Assembly: GCA_015143295.1 (NCBI GenBank) | Contig: CM026552.1 | Coordinates: forward strand, 60,940,944 to 61,004,943 | Reading direction: 5' to 3' | Origin: Tetracentron sinense | Lineage: Eukaryota > Streptophyta > Magnoliopsida > Trochodendrales > Trochodendraceae | DNA: 64,000 nucleotides | Part shown: in pieces, positions 34,196 to 46,297 of the stretch | Layout of the letters: the number at the start of each line of letters is the position of its first letter | Position numbering within the stretch: position 1 is the stretch's first letter | The notes under the pieces: model-generated | Told to the model about the DNA's origin: nothing | Databases searched by the model: none | The model's input: the letters and a program-made list of their open reading frames with translations, nothing else | Translations under genes and position numbers: made by a program

Positions 34196-35139
34196 CTGAT
34201 ATGGAGTTTTCATAAAATTCTTTCTAAACCGATTTTTTTTTGACTTTTTTGAGTTTTTAAATAACTTTAGCAACTTCCAAAACTTGGTTTTTGATTCTCT
34301 ATTTATATAGAACCCTTCAACTTCGTAGAGTACAACTTAGGGAGTGTGTGGAGAGGGTTTTTAAGTTCCTCCAGATGTTATAAAACCTATGAAAATTGGT
34401 GCTCTCCTCCCCTTTTGTTAATGCCTTTAAACCTAGAGTTTGCAAGCCTAAAGCTACAATTTTGCTTGTTTGGACTTGTCGTTTGATGTAGTCCATCTAG
34501 GTATTGATTTATATCAAACCATCAACCTGTTCTGGATAGAACACCTTGGTCGGAGTATTCTAGAGCCTTTCCAAAGGAGATCGATCCGAGAAGGATCGTG
34601 GTAGAGTGATTTGGTTGGTGGATTCCGAAGCCGTCATTGACGGAGATCGATCGGAAGATCGTGGACTGTTTTAGAGACACAAAGAGAAGTACAAGCGGTT
34701 ACAGTTGATCACGAGACTTGAGAGTACGTGGTGACTTTTCGAGGCGTGGAGGACTAAGAACTGAAGGATCGTGATGTCGAGTCTGAAGGAGTCAAGTTCG
34801 AGTCTTGTAAGTTCTTGTTTACTTTGTCTTAGTGGATTCTCATGGCTGGACTAGGTCCCGTGGTTTTTCCCGGAAGGGTTTCCACGTAAAAATCCTTGTG
34901 TTGTGGTTTGCTTGGTTTTCCTTATTCCGCACTTAAATTTTATAATCCCTTAACTAAATAACTTTATTGTTAAAATCATAAAAAAGGTTTATAGAATTAT
35001 AGGAAGCCCTAACCATCCCCTCAAACTTGTGACATCCTCAACTTAAACATCAGATTTGAGGTTCATCGAATTTTGATTTTTCAATTGGTATCAGAGCGGG
35101 TTCACTAAATTTTTAGTGTGATCTTGTCTCATATTTTCG

Positions 35140-37040
35140 GTGAATATGAATCTCCAAAAAGAGGGAGGATCCATCTCTTGTCCCCCATTATTTGATGAGA
35201 ATAATTATGCCTATTGGAAAGCTCGAATGAGAACGTTTCTAAAATCATTAGATGAGAGAGTATGGTTCTCTATTGAACAAGATTGGACCCATCCAGCAAA
35301 GACCATAAATGACCAGACCATCCCTAAACCTTCTTCTGAATGGACCAATGTAGAACTTGAGAGTTGTAGATGGAATAGTAAGGGTCTAAATGCAATCTTC
35401 ACTGCTGTCACACTCGAAGAATTTCGACGTATTTCTACATGTGACACTTCGAAGGAGGCATGGGACATTCTTCAAATCACCCATGAAAGGACTACAACTG
35501 TCAAGATCTCCAAACTTCAATTACTGACCTCTAAGTTTAAAAAGTTGATGATGGATGATAATGAAACTTTTGATAGTTTTTATGCTAATCCGAGTGACAT
35601 TGTTAATTCTAGTTTCAATCTAGGGGAAAGAATTCCAGAGTCCAAAATTGTTAGGAAAATTTTGAGATCTCTACCTGAGAGATTTCGATCGAAGGTTACC
35701 GCCATCGAGGAAAGCAAAAATATTGATGCTCTCAAACTTGAAGAGTTAGTTGGTTCTCTCCAAACCTATGAGTTACATCTGAACCCATCTAAAAAACCAA
35801 AATCCATTACCTTGAAGTCCATCAAGGAATCTATAGATGGTTCAGATAGTGACTCTAAGGATGAAGAAGAAGAGTTTGCTTTGTTTGCTAAGAAATTCAA
35901 AATTTTTTTGAAACCGAATAAAAGATTTATCCGAAAGGACAAAAATCTTTTGAAAAGCCCAAGTCCAAGCACCTTGAAAACAAGAAACATTTTAAAAGTG
36001 TGGACAAGAAATCCCAAGGTGTTCAATGCTATAAATGCCAAGGCTACGGCCATATTGCCACTGAGTGCTCTAATAAGAAAAGATTTAAGGGCAAGGCAAG
36101 GGATGACAGTGAATCTGAATTTGAGGAATCAGATAGTTCTTCTTGTGAGGAGACTAGGGGTTATATGGCTTTCACTGCATCCTTATTTGGGATTAAGGAA
36201 CCTTCTTCAAATGTTGTGAGTAACCAACACTGTAGGGATGGTGAGGAGGATGAAGAGAGTCAGAATGACTCAGATTCTGAGGGAGAGCTCGGGGCAGTCT
36301 ATGATGAACTATTTCAGGAATGCCTAAAGCTGAAAAAGGTTCAGTTTTCCATGTTCAAAAAGATCAAATCTATTGAAATAGAAAAAGATGCCTTAGACCA
36401 AGTGGCTTCAGGGTTGAGAGCTCTTGTGTAACAGCTTGAGAAAGAGAAGGCTTCCCTCCTTGCCAAGACTCAACTTCTTGAATCTGATTTGCATGTTTGT
36501 CTTGATGAAAAGACAAGTCTTAAAATCAAGTTGGTTGATCTTGAGCAAAATCAGAGGTGTGGAGATGAGAAGGGAACTCCATCCACCTCGAACACTGAGC
36601 CTGGTGCTAAAAGGCACCCTCCTGCTAAAGGAAAAGACCCTTCTACTTAGAAATTCATTCTTACATGTCATAACTATGGAGTGAAGGGTCATATTAAGCC
36701 TCGATGTCTTAAACTTCGAAGGATGCCCAATCATGGTTTTGGGAACCAACACAACTTTAATGGGAATCTTCAAAGGAGAGTTGAGGTCTTAGTGGAGAAG
36801 TCTAGGAGTTTGTGTGAAGATGTGATGAAGATGGCTCACAACTCTAGACAGTGGCATGGTTATGACGCTCCTCATGCTAGATATAGAGGAGGTAACAGGG
36901 AGAACCAAAATGCCCGCCATAATTCTAGGACTTAATCCTGAAAAAGGAGGAACAGGAGGAAGAGGCAAAAGGTCATACCTACCTCAACTGAAACGGTTAG
37001 AGACCATAGGGTCAATCAAACTTTTAAAACCGTTTGGGTG
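35140..37040 (+). pseudogene. Element D gag region (broken)
   Basis: Begins with the SIRE-type gag start (GGSISCPPLFDENNYAYWKA) and holds the UBN2-like domain, a CCHC knuckle CYKCQGYGHIATEC, an acidic linker, a coiled-coil-like segment and a second knuckle-like CHNYGVKGHIKPRC. It is parallel to the gag of element R. It has several breaks. Confidence 0.8.
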
Positions 37041-38853
37041 AGAAAGGAAGACCTGAAGGGCTTCACTTAGCCCGTGCTTGTCATAGCCTAGGGTGTGTTG
37101 TTAGTGTCTTATCGTGTCCTAGTGCTATGCTATTTGTGTATACTAGTAGTCTTTCTTTTTTTACTAGTGTTTATTTGCTTTGGTATGTTTTTAAGTTTTC
37201 TTTATTTTGAAAAATCCAAAAACATTGAAAAACCATAAAATCCAAAAAGATTTTTTTCATGTTGCCCTTGCTTGACTTGCATGATCTGCATTCCTTGTAT
37301 GATATTTATTTCTATACTTGTCCAGGGTTGAACATGAGTTTGTTGCTGATTGAGGATATGTCACCTTCATAGTCTCTTGGTTAGGCTGAAAATTAGACCG
37401 GTTTTATCTTGAGCAGTTAGAGACTTATTCATGTGTGTATGCTTCACAAATTTCACATGCACTCTGACTGATTCTATTGAGAGGTCTATTTTCCAATCTG
37501 TAGGTGTATGGCTTATCCCAATAGTGTGACCTTGGGTGACCAATCTAGAATGACTATATTGTTAGTCATCCCCATTTTGTGTATCCTCCATGAGCTAAAA
37601 TTGTTGCAATGAAAAGGGCTACCTACTGGGATATTGTGAAAGTCACTATTGGATGCAAACAGTATGAAATGGCTACCTAGGCGGACAGTAGGTATCTATC
37701 TGGGTCACTAGAGTTAAAGCCCCTGCTGCCAATAGCCAGGACTAACTACCCGGATAGTGTGAAAGCCATCATTGCATGAAAAGATATGATCAGATAAAGA
37801 TCATCAAAAAGAAATCTTACAATGTTTGGAGGTATTTGACCAAAAATAAAAGAAAACTAATGAGTCAAATAAAATGGATACAGGAGCACTAAAATGTAAA
37901 AAATCAGCATATCTGGATCTAACTAGGTTTGACTTCTAAGATTTTTGTCTTCAGGAGTCCCCTTAGTGGTTAATGTCATACCCTTGGAAAGGGAGAGAAA
38001 CCTTGATCTAGTATCTTGTCAGACCACCACTACACACAATGCTTCACTTTTGAACTGTTCACTAAATGTGTCTAAGTGAATTGGCTATGCTTTAGCATTC
38101 CATGAGATTTAGTTAGATGGGTATCCTCAGTCGGACTAACTAATCATGTTCTTCATTGGATTTTTAATTTTAAATTACTACTGATTGGAATGTTTTTGAT
38201 GCATGTTTGTGTGGCACATGATATTTTTTGTAATATTTTTTGTGTGTGTTTCTTTCTTTTGGCATGGGCCTTTCTAGCATAGGTGCCATATTTTTGGTGG
38301 TATCCTTGATCTTAGGGGGAGAAGATCAGGGTAAGTTGTTGAGGGGGAGAATGTGCTTGAGTAGTTGAGGGAGAGAATGTGCTTTAAATTTCTATCTTGT
38401 TTCTCGCTCTTTATGTCCCCTCATTGTCTGCATTTGATTGGTTGTACTGTGGTTGCCTTGATATTTCACTTTTGTTAAATTGGTTTATTTTTATTGAATA
38501 TTGGCTTCCTGCCTTCCTTTGGCAATTGTGGCAAAAATGGGGAGAATTTTAGGGTAGTATTTCCCTCGTTCAGTACATTCCTTGCTTTACCTGTGGTTAC
38601 TTATTTTTATATTCCATACATGCTTCACTGGGTGTTTTGTTTATGAGCATGTGTAGATGCAGGGCTGTAGCAGACTGATTTTACTTGATAAGAGCTTAAG
38701 TGTCTTAATTTAAGATGATTTGTCGATTGATGTCATGTAAGAGTGTTGGAGTCATGTAATGTCCTAATTCACTGTTTTGATGTGTTTGGGTGAGTTTGTG
38801 TCAAGTCATGTACTTCAGTTTGGTTTTGCCACGGAATTGCCAAATGGGGAGAT
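37041..38853 (+). other. Element D non-coding interior
   Basis: No pol similarity. It has a repeated theme of CTACCTAGGCGGA/TACTGGGATA(T/G)TGTGAAAG (37560-37770) and G-rich AGGGGGAGAAG/GAGGGAGAGAATGTGC stretches (38310-38380), typical of sequence just before a SIRE 3' LTR. Confidence 0.5.
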
Positions 38854-39324
38854 TGTTAAGTCCATATTTTTGTATTGGCATATTCTGGTGTCAAAACAAG
38901 TGAGTCTAGGTGTCTAGGTGTGTATCTTGTATCGTTGTCGTCAAGCATTCGCGAACAAGTGAAGTTGAAGACGGTTGAAGACTCGGGTTGATCATTTCCT
39001 TCATTGGATGGTAAGTGACCTAGATACCATACTACCAGAGGTGGGATTTGACCTAGAACTATCCTAACATGATGCCTTAGGTGGTAAGTGACCTAGAATA
39101 ACCATATGGACCCTAGGTGATGAGATAAACAGTGCAAAACTTGTTTTAAATTTTGAAAATTTTCAAAAAACCAGGGTTGCTTGTTTTGAGTGTATCTCAC
39201 AAACCGTAGCTTGAGTTTTACTCCATAATATGTCAAAACGACCATGTCGAAAAGAGCTACAGCTTTTTTGAAGGGTATGAGACCCAAAAATGAAGTTCGA
39301 AATTCGGGTTGGCACCTCAAGGTC

Positions 39325-39475
39325 AACCCTGACCATTTTGGGTCGACCCTGGGTATAGCAACATTTGTATGGTGTTTTTTGGCAGAGAGATAAAATAGTG
39401 TGGGTCGACCCTGAGGACCATCCGGTCGACCAAAAGACACCATCCGGTCGAGTGAATGATCCCCATGGGTCGACC
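39325..39475 (+). promoter_or_regulatory. Palindromic module in element D 3' LTR
   Basis: Second copy of the D module, with GGGTCGACC motifs and CCGGTCGACC around an ACATTTGTATGGTGTTTTTT core. Confidence 0.65.
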
Positions 39476-40095
39476 CTGATATGGAGTTTTCATAAAATTC
39501 TTTCTAAACCGATTTTTTGACTTTTTTGAGTTTGTAAACAACTTTAGCAACTTCCAAAACTTGGTTTTTGATTCTCTATTTATATAGAACCTTTCCATTT
39601 TGTGGAGTACAACTTAGGGAGTGTGTGGATTCCGAAACCGTCATTGACGGAGATCGATCGGAAGATCGTGGACTGTTTTAGAGACACAAAGAGAAGTACA
39701 AGCGGCTGTGGTTGATCACGGGACTTGAGAGTATGAGGTGACTTTTCGAGGCGTGGAGGACTAAGAATTGAAGGATCGTGGTGTCGAGTTCGAATGAGTC
39801 AAGTTCAAGTCTTGTAAGTTCTTGTTTACTTTGTCTTAGTGGATTCTCATGGCTGGACTAGGTCCCGTGGTTTTTCCCGGAAGGGTTTCCACGTAAAAAT
39901 TCTTGTGTTGTGGTTTGCTTGATTTTCCTTATTCCGCACTTAAATTTTATAATCCCTTAACTAAATAACTTTATTGTTAAAATTATAAAAAGGGTTTATA
40001 GAATTATAGGAAGCCCTAACCATCCCCTCAAACTTGTGAGATTCTCAATTCAAACATCAGATTTGAGGTTCACCGAATTTTGATTTTTCACTACT

Positions 40096-40638
40096 ATTGC
40101 TTTCATTCGATACCTTGTATTTTGTTCATTCTTGTTAGGCTTCTATCATTGCTATGGGTTGCTAGTAGTTTGTACTTTCTGAGTATTCCATGCTCAGCCA
40201 TACTTTCATGTCGGCAGGTACTGATGAAGCCCTCGACCCTGAGCCTTGGGTCGAGGAAGAGTACGTAGAGGAGAGGGACCCTTCTATCTCGTTACAGTCT
40301 CAGGCAGATAGAGACCTCGACGTGTGGCCGTACCTCGACTATGGTTGAGGGGAGAGTACGAGAGGGTCCTTTGGTGTATTTTGACATTTTGATAGGTGGG
40401 TCTGTCCATCTTAGAATTTGATATGTATTGTGTATATGTTTCACTTGGAATACTATTTTGGAACTTTAGAAGAAAAGAAAAAGTTAGTTTACACTTCCGT
40501 ATGTATGTTTAGCTTCCGCGCTCTGATTATTATCCTTATTGTATTGTGTTAGCAACGTTTACTTCAGGATAGTTTGACAGGTACGTATAGTTACAGCTAA
40601 AGTATCCCTTAACTCCTAGGGGGTATTTTGGGGCGCGA
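40096..40638 (+). mobile_element. C-type LTR fragment, right of SIRE insertion D
   Basis: Continues the fragment at 32876-33569 and ends TAGGGGGTATTTTGGGGCGC then GATA. It contains the CTGAGTATTCCATGCTCAG hairpin (40174-40192) and the acidic small frame. Confidence 0.8.
40217..40348 (+). other. Acidic 43-codon reading frame in C-type LTR fragment
   Basis: Follows an acceptor-like CATGTCGGCAG. It reads through LDPEPWVEEEYVEER and DLDVWPYLDY to a TGA. Compared with the C LTRs, many of its differences are silent. Confidence 0.55.
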
Positions 40639-42316
40639 TAGTGGTCCCTCTTTGGCTAGGTTCGGAGAGGCGGTATCTATTTTGAGCCCGGGTTCCTCCG
40701 TGACTTATAGTCGGGAGAGTTAGGACGGCATTGGGCCATGGGCTCAAGGTTGGATTGGGGTTTATGGACCCAGTGATATATGTAGTTTACGAACTCAATG
40801 ATGTTACCTTGAGGGGCCATTGGCCTGTGTTGGCATGTATGCACCCAACAGAGGTTGTGATGATATATGATGGTAGCTGTCAGAGGTGTTGTGCCTGAAA
40901 GGATTTGATGTCAGAGGTGTTGTGCCTAGCAGAGGTTAATGTCAGATGTGTTTTGCTTGACAGGATTTGATGTCAGAGGTGTTGTGCCTGACAGGATTTA
41001 ATGTCAGAGGTGTTGTGCCTGACAAGATTTGATGTTAGAGGTTTTTGTCTGGCAGGGTTAAATTTTCAGAGGTGTTTCTTGGTTATCAGATGGGTGTTCC
41101 TGGTACGTCAGATGTGTTGTTCCTGGCAGGTCAGATGTGTTCCTGGTAATCAGATGTGTTTCCTGACAAGGGTGTCATGTCAGAGGTGTTATGCATGACA
41201 GAGTGATATGTCAGATGTGTACCTAATAGACAGGTGTTTCCTGATGGTCAGGTGTTTCCTGGTAGTCAGGTGTTTCCTGTTAGTCAGAGGTGCATCCCTG
41301 GCTTGTCAGATGAGTTTCATTTTCCTGACAGGTTGGATGGGTTTCCTGGCTATTAGATGTGTATCCTGGTTGATCAGATGTGTATCCTGGCAATCAGATG
41401 TATATCCTGATGATCAGATGTGTTTCTTGACAAATGTGGTTGTGTGTGTGCCGGTGTTCCCATAGAGAAAAAATATAAAGTAAGTGTTAGAGGTGTTGTT
41501 CTTGACAGAGTGTGATATGTCAGAGGTGTTGTTCCTGACAGAGTGTGATGTGTCAAAAGTATTGTTCCTGCCAGTTATCAGGTGAAGAGCTGGGTTATGT
41601 GTAGAATATGATGATTTAAGGATTAATTGGGTCGACATACCTAATGATTGGTTATAATCGGGAGAAGTCCCGATTGGTTGATAATTGAGTCTGTGGACTC
41701 ATGGATAGAGGTTGTACACGGGTGAAGGCCTAGTCGATCGAGTCTGTGGACTCAAGGATAAAGTGTGAGCAGTTATCTGAAACAGGAACCTGGTGTCATG
41801 AACAATGAATGGATGAATTTGAAAACTTTGAGCTGGGAATGTCGAATAGGGTGAGATAGCCCCGAGTGACCTCGGGTCACGAATTACGATATTATTATTC
41901 TGCATATTATTATAATATGAGAATTGTATTGTACTACTATATCATTACTGATGAATGTTATTATGTGGAAAATAGTTTAGATGGGCTGTGGATTTTGCTG
42001 GGCTCTATGGCTCACATCTCATTTTATGTCTTCAGATTCTGAAGCGGTTACCGATTGACAAGGAGTTACACTTTAGAGTCTGGAGGTATATCAGTGCAGT
42101 TGTGGCGCCAAAAGTAAAGGTCACTGTAGCTAGTGAGGTAACACATTTGCTTATGATGGGTTTTTGTGATGACCAGTTGTTATTGCTTATGTAAGCTCAT
42201 AAGAAAAGTTAAAAATTCTTGCATTTTCGCGGGTGAAGTCTTCCGCTGTGTGTCATTGATGACTGGGTGTGCGTCTCAGAAGACGACTTCCTTAGGCAAG
42301 GGTTCGGGGCGTCACA
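40639..42316 (+). mobile_element. Family B 5' LTR, second part
   Basis: Resumes B LTR sequence (compare 51330-52671), with CTCCGTGACTTATAGTCGGG, GAGTGACCTCGGGTCAC and TTATTATGTGGAAAATAGTT. It ends GGTTCGGGGCGTCACA. Confidence 0.8.
40860..41580 (+). repeat. GTCAGAGGTGTTGTGCCTGA tandem array, about 30-35-bp unit
   Basis: More than 15 imperfect units of GTCAGAGGTGTTGTGCCTGA with CAGGATTTGAT, shortening towards the right to GTCAGATGTGTTTCCTG. Its position matches the degenerate array of the other B LTR at 51330-51745, but the units differ. Confidence 0.85.
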
Positions 42317-43723
42317 GTTGGTATCAGAGCTAAAAGCAATAACCATCGTAACAAATCGTCTTAATTATAGGGTCTAATTGTATATTAGACTCAATTAGGA
42401 CCATCGTACACTGCTGGTTTCGAATCAAATGATGATTTGAAACCTTGTGTATACTGTTAGGAGTGACACCTGGAGATATAGATCATCTCCAGGAGAGTGT
42501 AAGAGGAAGTCTTACTATGCCAAAAGGGAATTCAACATTATTAGCCTAAGTAGGATAGGTGAGTGAAATATTTTTTGATATCTTTGGATGTCATTTTGAT
42601 TTTGATGTCCCTGTTACGAGATAGTAAAACGTTGTTATTTTCGTAATAGGAATACGATGCCGCTGAGACGAGCCCCTGGAAATACTCTGGTAGGAGCATT
42701 CGAAGCCATCATTGCTCTAACTGAATTGATCTAACGGCAATAGAGTGGTAACCGTGTCTCTATTAACTCAGAACAAGAGCAAGGGAACCTTAGTAAACTT
42801 GAGAAGTTCAAAAAACTTAGACCAAACTCATTCTCTGGTGCCACCGATCCATTAGTGGCCGAAAACTGGATTCAAGAGCTCGAAAAGATATTTCGAGCGA
42901 TGATGTGCCCAGAAGAGGTTAAGTCAGAGTTAGCAATATTCATGTTGGCAGGAGAGGCTGAGCATTGGTGGACGACCGTTGAAAGGATAATTTCAGATGA
43001 TCAAAAGCCCATCTCCTGGGGAAAATTTGTGGAATTGTTTTATCAGAAGTATTTTTTGATCTCCATGAGGAAGACAAAGGAGATGGAATTCCTTCAGCTA
43101 ACTCAAGGCAATATGTCAGTCAGCGAATATGAACAGAAGTTCAACCAGCTCTCCCGATTCGCAAAAAGGCTTGTTGAGGATGAACAATGGAGAGTCGACA
43201 AGTTCGAGGATGGATTGAAGCCAACAATCAAAGGAAAATTGGCAGTTCAAAGGTTTACTTCATTCTCAAAAATTCTAGATAGAGCTCTGAGAATTGAAAA
43301 AGTACATAAAGAACTACAAGAATCGTTGGCCATCAGAGAAAAGAGACCAACTGAAAGACTAATGGAAAAAGAGAGTTCAGAGGATAACAATAAGAAAAGA
43401 AGATTGGAAAATTTTCATAGAGAAAATGCTTCAGAAGGAACAAAAATAACAAATTTTGGGTGTGGTGATTGAGACCAGCGTACTGAAGCTTATAAAGCTA
43501 GGGTTTGCTATCTGTAGCACCCCGGACTTTTTCATCTTTAATGAATGGCACTTTCGTAGCAAATTGGCCGTTTTTGTAGTCTAATAAATAAATAAGGGAG
43601 AAATCGGAAATTCCAAAATGTCAGAAATGTTCGTTTTCGAAAGACGGATCCAACGCAAGTTGAATCGTCGAAATCCGATGAGCGAGTCAAAAGATATGGT
43701 CAAAACAGTCCAAACATACAGAG

Positions 43724-43910
43724 CACCGATCGCTCGGTCCAGTCAGCGATCGATCGGTCCATAACCGATCGATCGGTAGCTATCGCACGGTCAGAAATTT
43801 TTTATGGGGAAATTTTCCAGAGAGTGAGTTTTTGTCCGGTCGATCGGTCATAAACACCGATCGCTCGGTAGGCAACCGATCGATCGGTCATAACAACCGA
43901 TCGCTCGGTC
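43724..43910 (+). promoter_or_regulatory. Palindromic CGATCGATCG module in solo LTR C
   Basis: Seven units of the ACCGATCGATCGGT or ACCGATCGCTCGGT type. The core TTTATGGGGAAATTTTCCAG lies between the first and last groups. Confidence 0.8.
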
Positions 43911-44894
43911 TTCGTGTTTTTCAGAATTTTCATTAAGGGCTTTTTCATCTTTTGGGGGTCAAACCCTTTCTCCTTAAGGCTTGCCCGAGCCTTAGGGCAT
44001 CATTCACTATACTTAGAGAGATTTGGGAGATAAGAGAGAAGAGAAAAGGGTTTCCTAAACCTAGGTTGCTTTTGGAGAAGAAATCAAAGGGGTGAAGACC
44101 CTAGATCGTCCCCAAGCACGTTTTCTTCAAGATTTCAACTCAAGCTCGGGTGGGGTGCATTCTCAAAGCTAGGGCAGCCCTCACTCACGTTTTTGAAAGG
44201 GGTTTCTTCCCCAACTCTAGCTTCTTTCAAGCAAAGGCTTCATCTTTCAAGTTGGAGCTTCAATCAAGGTCCCTACCAAGGATCAAGCCTTGATTCAAGG
44301 TTAGTACACTCTACTAACTTTCTTTAGCAATAGTCTAGATTTTCTATTGTGAAATGTGACTCTTGGTAGTATGTTTTCTTCCTTATAAAATGTATCATCT
44401 TCACTAAATATAAACAAGATAAGAAAAAGGTATGGATGTGTGGATGAGATGTCGATTGAGGCGATTGGATGCCGTATGGATGTTGTGTGATGTGTGAAAT
44501 GGAAAATGGAAGATGGGCACTTTACAAATAACGAATGTACCTTGATGTCTTGATGAAAATACGCACTAAATAAGGGAAATGGAAGGACTAAGAAATGTGG
44601 CCCACCGTGTGTTTGATAAAATGACTAAACAAGGGATAAATGGACTTAATGAAGAAAATGGAAATAGAAATTGTGTAAATTTTCTTAGGAATGATAAATT
44701 GCTCAAATGTGCTATATGTTGCCTAAATTTTCATACCACTATGTTAGGGATTGAAATGCCATATTCATGTGATCCGCCCATCCAAGTATGTCATCATGAT
44801 TTTTCACTATTGACAAGCACACAAGCACGCATGCATGTATGAATTGGGTTTTCCAAGAGTAATTGTGCATAATAAAGCAAACAAGAAAATGAAA

Positions 44895-45178
44895 CATGAC
44901 AAGGAGGTTGGTAGCCCAGGTGAAGGGTACTACTAGCCTCTGGCTCACAAGAGAAATGGAACAAGAACATGACAAGGAGGTTGGTAGCCCAAGGAAGGTT
45001 GGTAGCCCAAGGAAGGGTGCTAGCCTCTGGCTCACAAGAGAAATGAAACTATTACATGACAAGGAGGTTGGTAGCCCAAGGAAGGGTGCTAGCCTCTGGC
45101 TCACAAGAGAAATGGAACAAGAACATGACAAGGAGGTTGGTAGCCTAAGGAAGGGTGCTAGCCTCTGGCTCACAAGTA
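44895..45178 (+). repeat. Tandem array in solo LTR C, about 68-bp unit, four to five copies
   Basis: Units share ACATGACAAGGAGGTTGG, TAGCCCAAGGAAGGGTGC and TAGCCTCTGGCTCACAAG. Long open frames on both strands are by-products of the repeat. Confidence 0.92.
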
Positions 45179-45460
45179 TACAAGTCAAGAACAAATCAAG
45201 ACATGAAATACAAGACAAGACACGACACACATACATGATTTGACCGAGACATGAAAAAGGTTTCCGAGACATGAGTTTTACCGAGGTTTTTGCATTCATA
45301 CACGCATGTCAAGATATGGCTATGCATCTTATGCTTTCACTATTGCTTTAAATTAATATCTTGTATTGGTCACTGTTGTTATGCTTTCGCTATTGTTATG
45401 GTTAGCTAGTAGTTTGTACTCACTGAGTATTCCATGCTCAGCCGTACTTTTATGTCGGTA

Positions 45461-45592
45461 GGTACTGTGGATGTCCTCGACCCCGAGCCTTGGGTCGAGG
45501 AGGAGTATGTAGAGGAGAGGGAGCCACCTATCCCATGGCAGTCTCAGGAGGATGGGGACTTGGATGTGTGGCCATACCTCGACTACTGTTGA
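45461..45592 (+). other. Acidic 43-codon reading frame in solo LTR C
   Basis: Begins GTVDVLDPEPWVEEEYVEER and ends WPYLDYC before TGA. It lies 20 bp after the CTGAGTATTCCATGCTCAG hairpin (45423-45441). Confidence 0.55.
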
Positions 45593-46297
45593 GAGGAGAG
45601 GGTTAGAGAGTTCCTTTTTGTATTTTGATAGGTGGGCATGTCCACCTTTACTTTGATTGTATTTGGTATATGTTAACTTGGAATACTATTTGGAGTTATA
45701 GAAGAAAAGAAAAAGTTGGCTTATGCTTCCGCACTTATGTTTAGTTTCCGCGCTCTGATTATCATTGTATTATATTATGTTTAGCCTCTTGCATTACAGG
45801 ATGGTTTGACAGGTACACGTAGTCACCTCTAAAGTATCCCTTAACTCCTAGGGGGTATTTTGGGGCGCGACACTATCAGTGCGGTAAACTGGGCCACATA
45901 AAAAGGGATTGCCTTGATTTGAAGCAAAATTCAGGCCAGGACAAAAAAGGTCATGTCTTCGTAATGTCACAAGAAGAAGTCTAGCATAATGAGGACATCA
46001 TTAGAGATAGACTTTAGTCACTTTTGTTTTGCCATAGTAGGCATTGTCATGATGTAATTTTTATACGATTTGTAGTTTATCCTTGTTAATATGTATGTAA
46101 AAACTCAAAAGTTTTTTTTTAGAATTGATATATTTTGTAATGTGTTCAAGTACATATGAGAATGGAATGCTACTTGACTAAATAGAACTCTCATAACCTT
46201 ATGGTGAAATTGGCGGTAGGGGATAAGGTACCCTCTACCATTGGAAGATACAAGTTCATCAAATTTCGAGGACAAAATTTCTGTAAGGAGGGGAGAT

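Larger units (their letters stand above)
33575..40090 (+). mobile_element. SIRE/Maximus-type Ty1/copia element D, gag-only, broken
   Basis: LTRs 33575-35083 (1509 bp) and 38854-40090 (1237 bp), with TSD CTACT at 33570-33574 and 40091-40095. The PBS TGGTATCAGAGC (initiator tRNA-Met) starts at 35086, and a PPT-like AAATGGGGAGAT precedes the 3' LTR. The interior holds a broken SIRE-type gag with two CCHC-like knuckles and no protease, integrase or RT. LTRs differ by about 3 percent in the stretch compared, so insertion was fairly recent. It is a non-autonomous fossil related to element R. Confidence 0.88.
43513..45872 (+). mobile_element. Solo LTR of family C, 2.36 kb, in the gag knuckle of element B
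   Basis: Starts TGTAGCACCCCGGACTTT, ends GGGGCGCGACA, and is flanked by a perfect TSD CTATC (43508-43512 and 45873-45877). Nearly identical to the C LTR at 53176-55589. A solo LTR arises by recombination between the LTRs of a full element. Confidence 0.92.
42317..46297 (+). mobile_element. Element B interior: gag-only gypsy element
   Basis: PBS TGGTATCAGAGC at 42319-42330. A gag region lies at about 42657-43490 with DPLVAENWIQELEKIF and LTQGNMSVSEYEQKFNQLSR, typical of Ty3/gypsy chromovirus (Tekay/Del-like) gag. A solo C LTR sits at the CCHC knuckle, and gag sequence resumes after it near 45878. After gag there are about 300 bp of AT-rich sequence, then AAATTTCGAGGACAAAATTT and the PPT AAGGAGGGGAGAT before the 3' LTR. 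There is no pol, which fits a TR-GAG-type non-autonomous element. The gag looks broken at a few points besides the insertion. Confidence 0.8.

Noticed and set aside
44739-45299. Open frames of 115-203 codons on both strands over the C LTR arrays (also 54405-55016)
   Set aside because: Both strands and several frames are open at once because of the 66-68-bp repeat unit. This is repeat structure, not coding.
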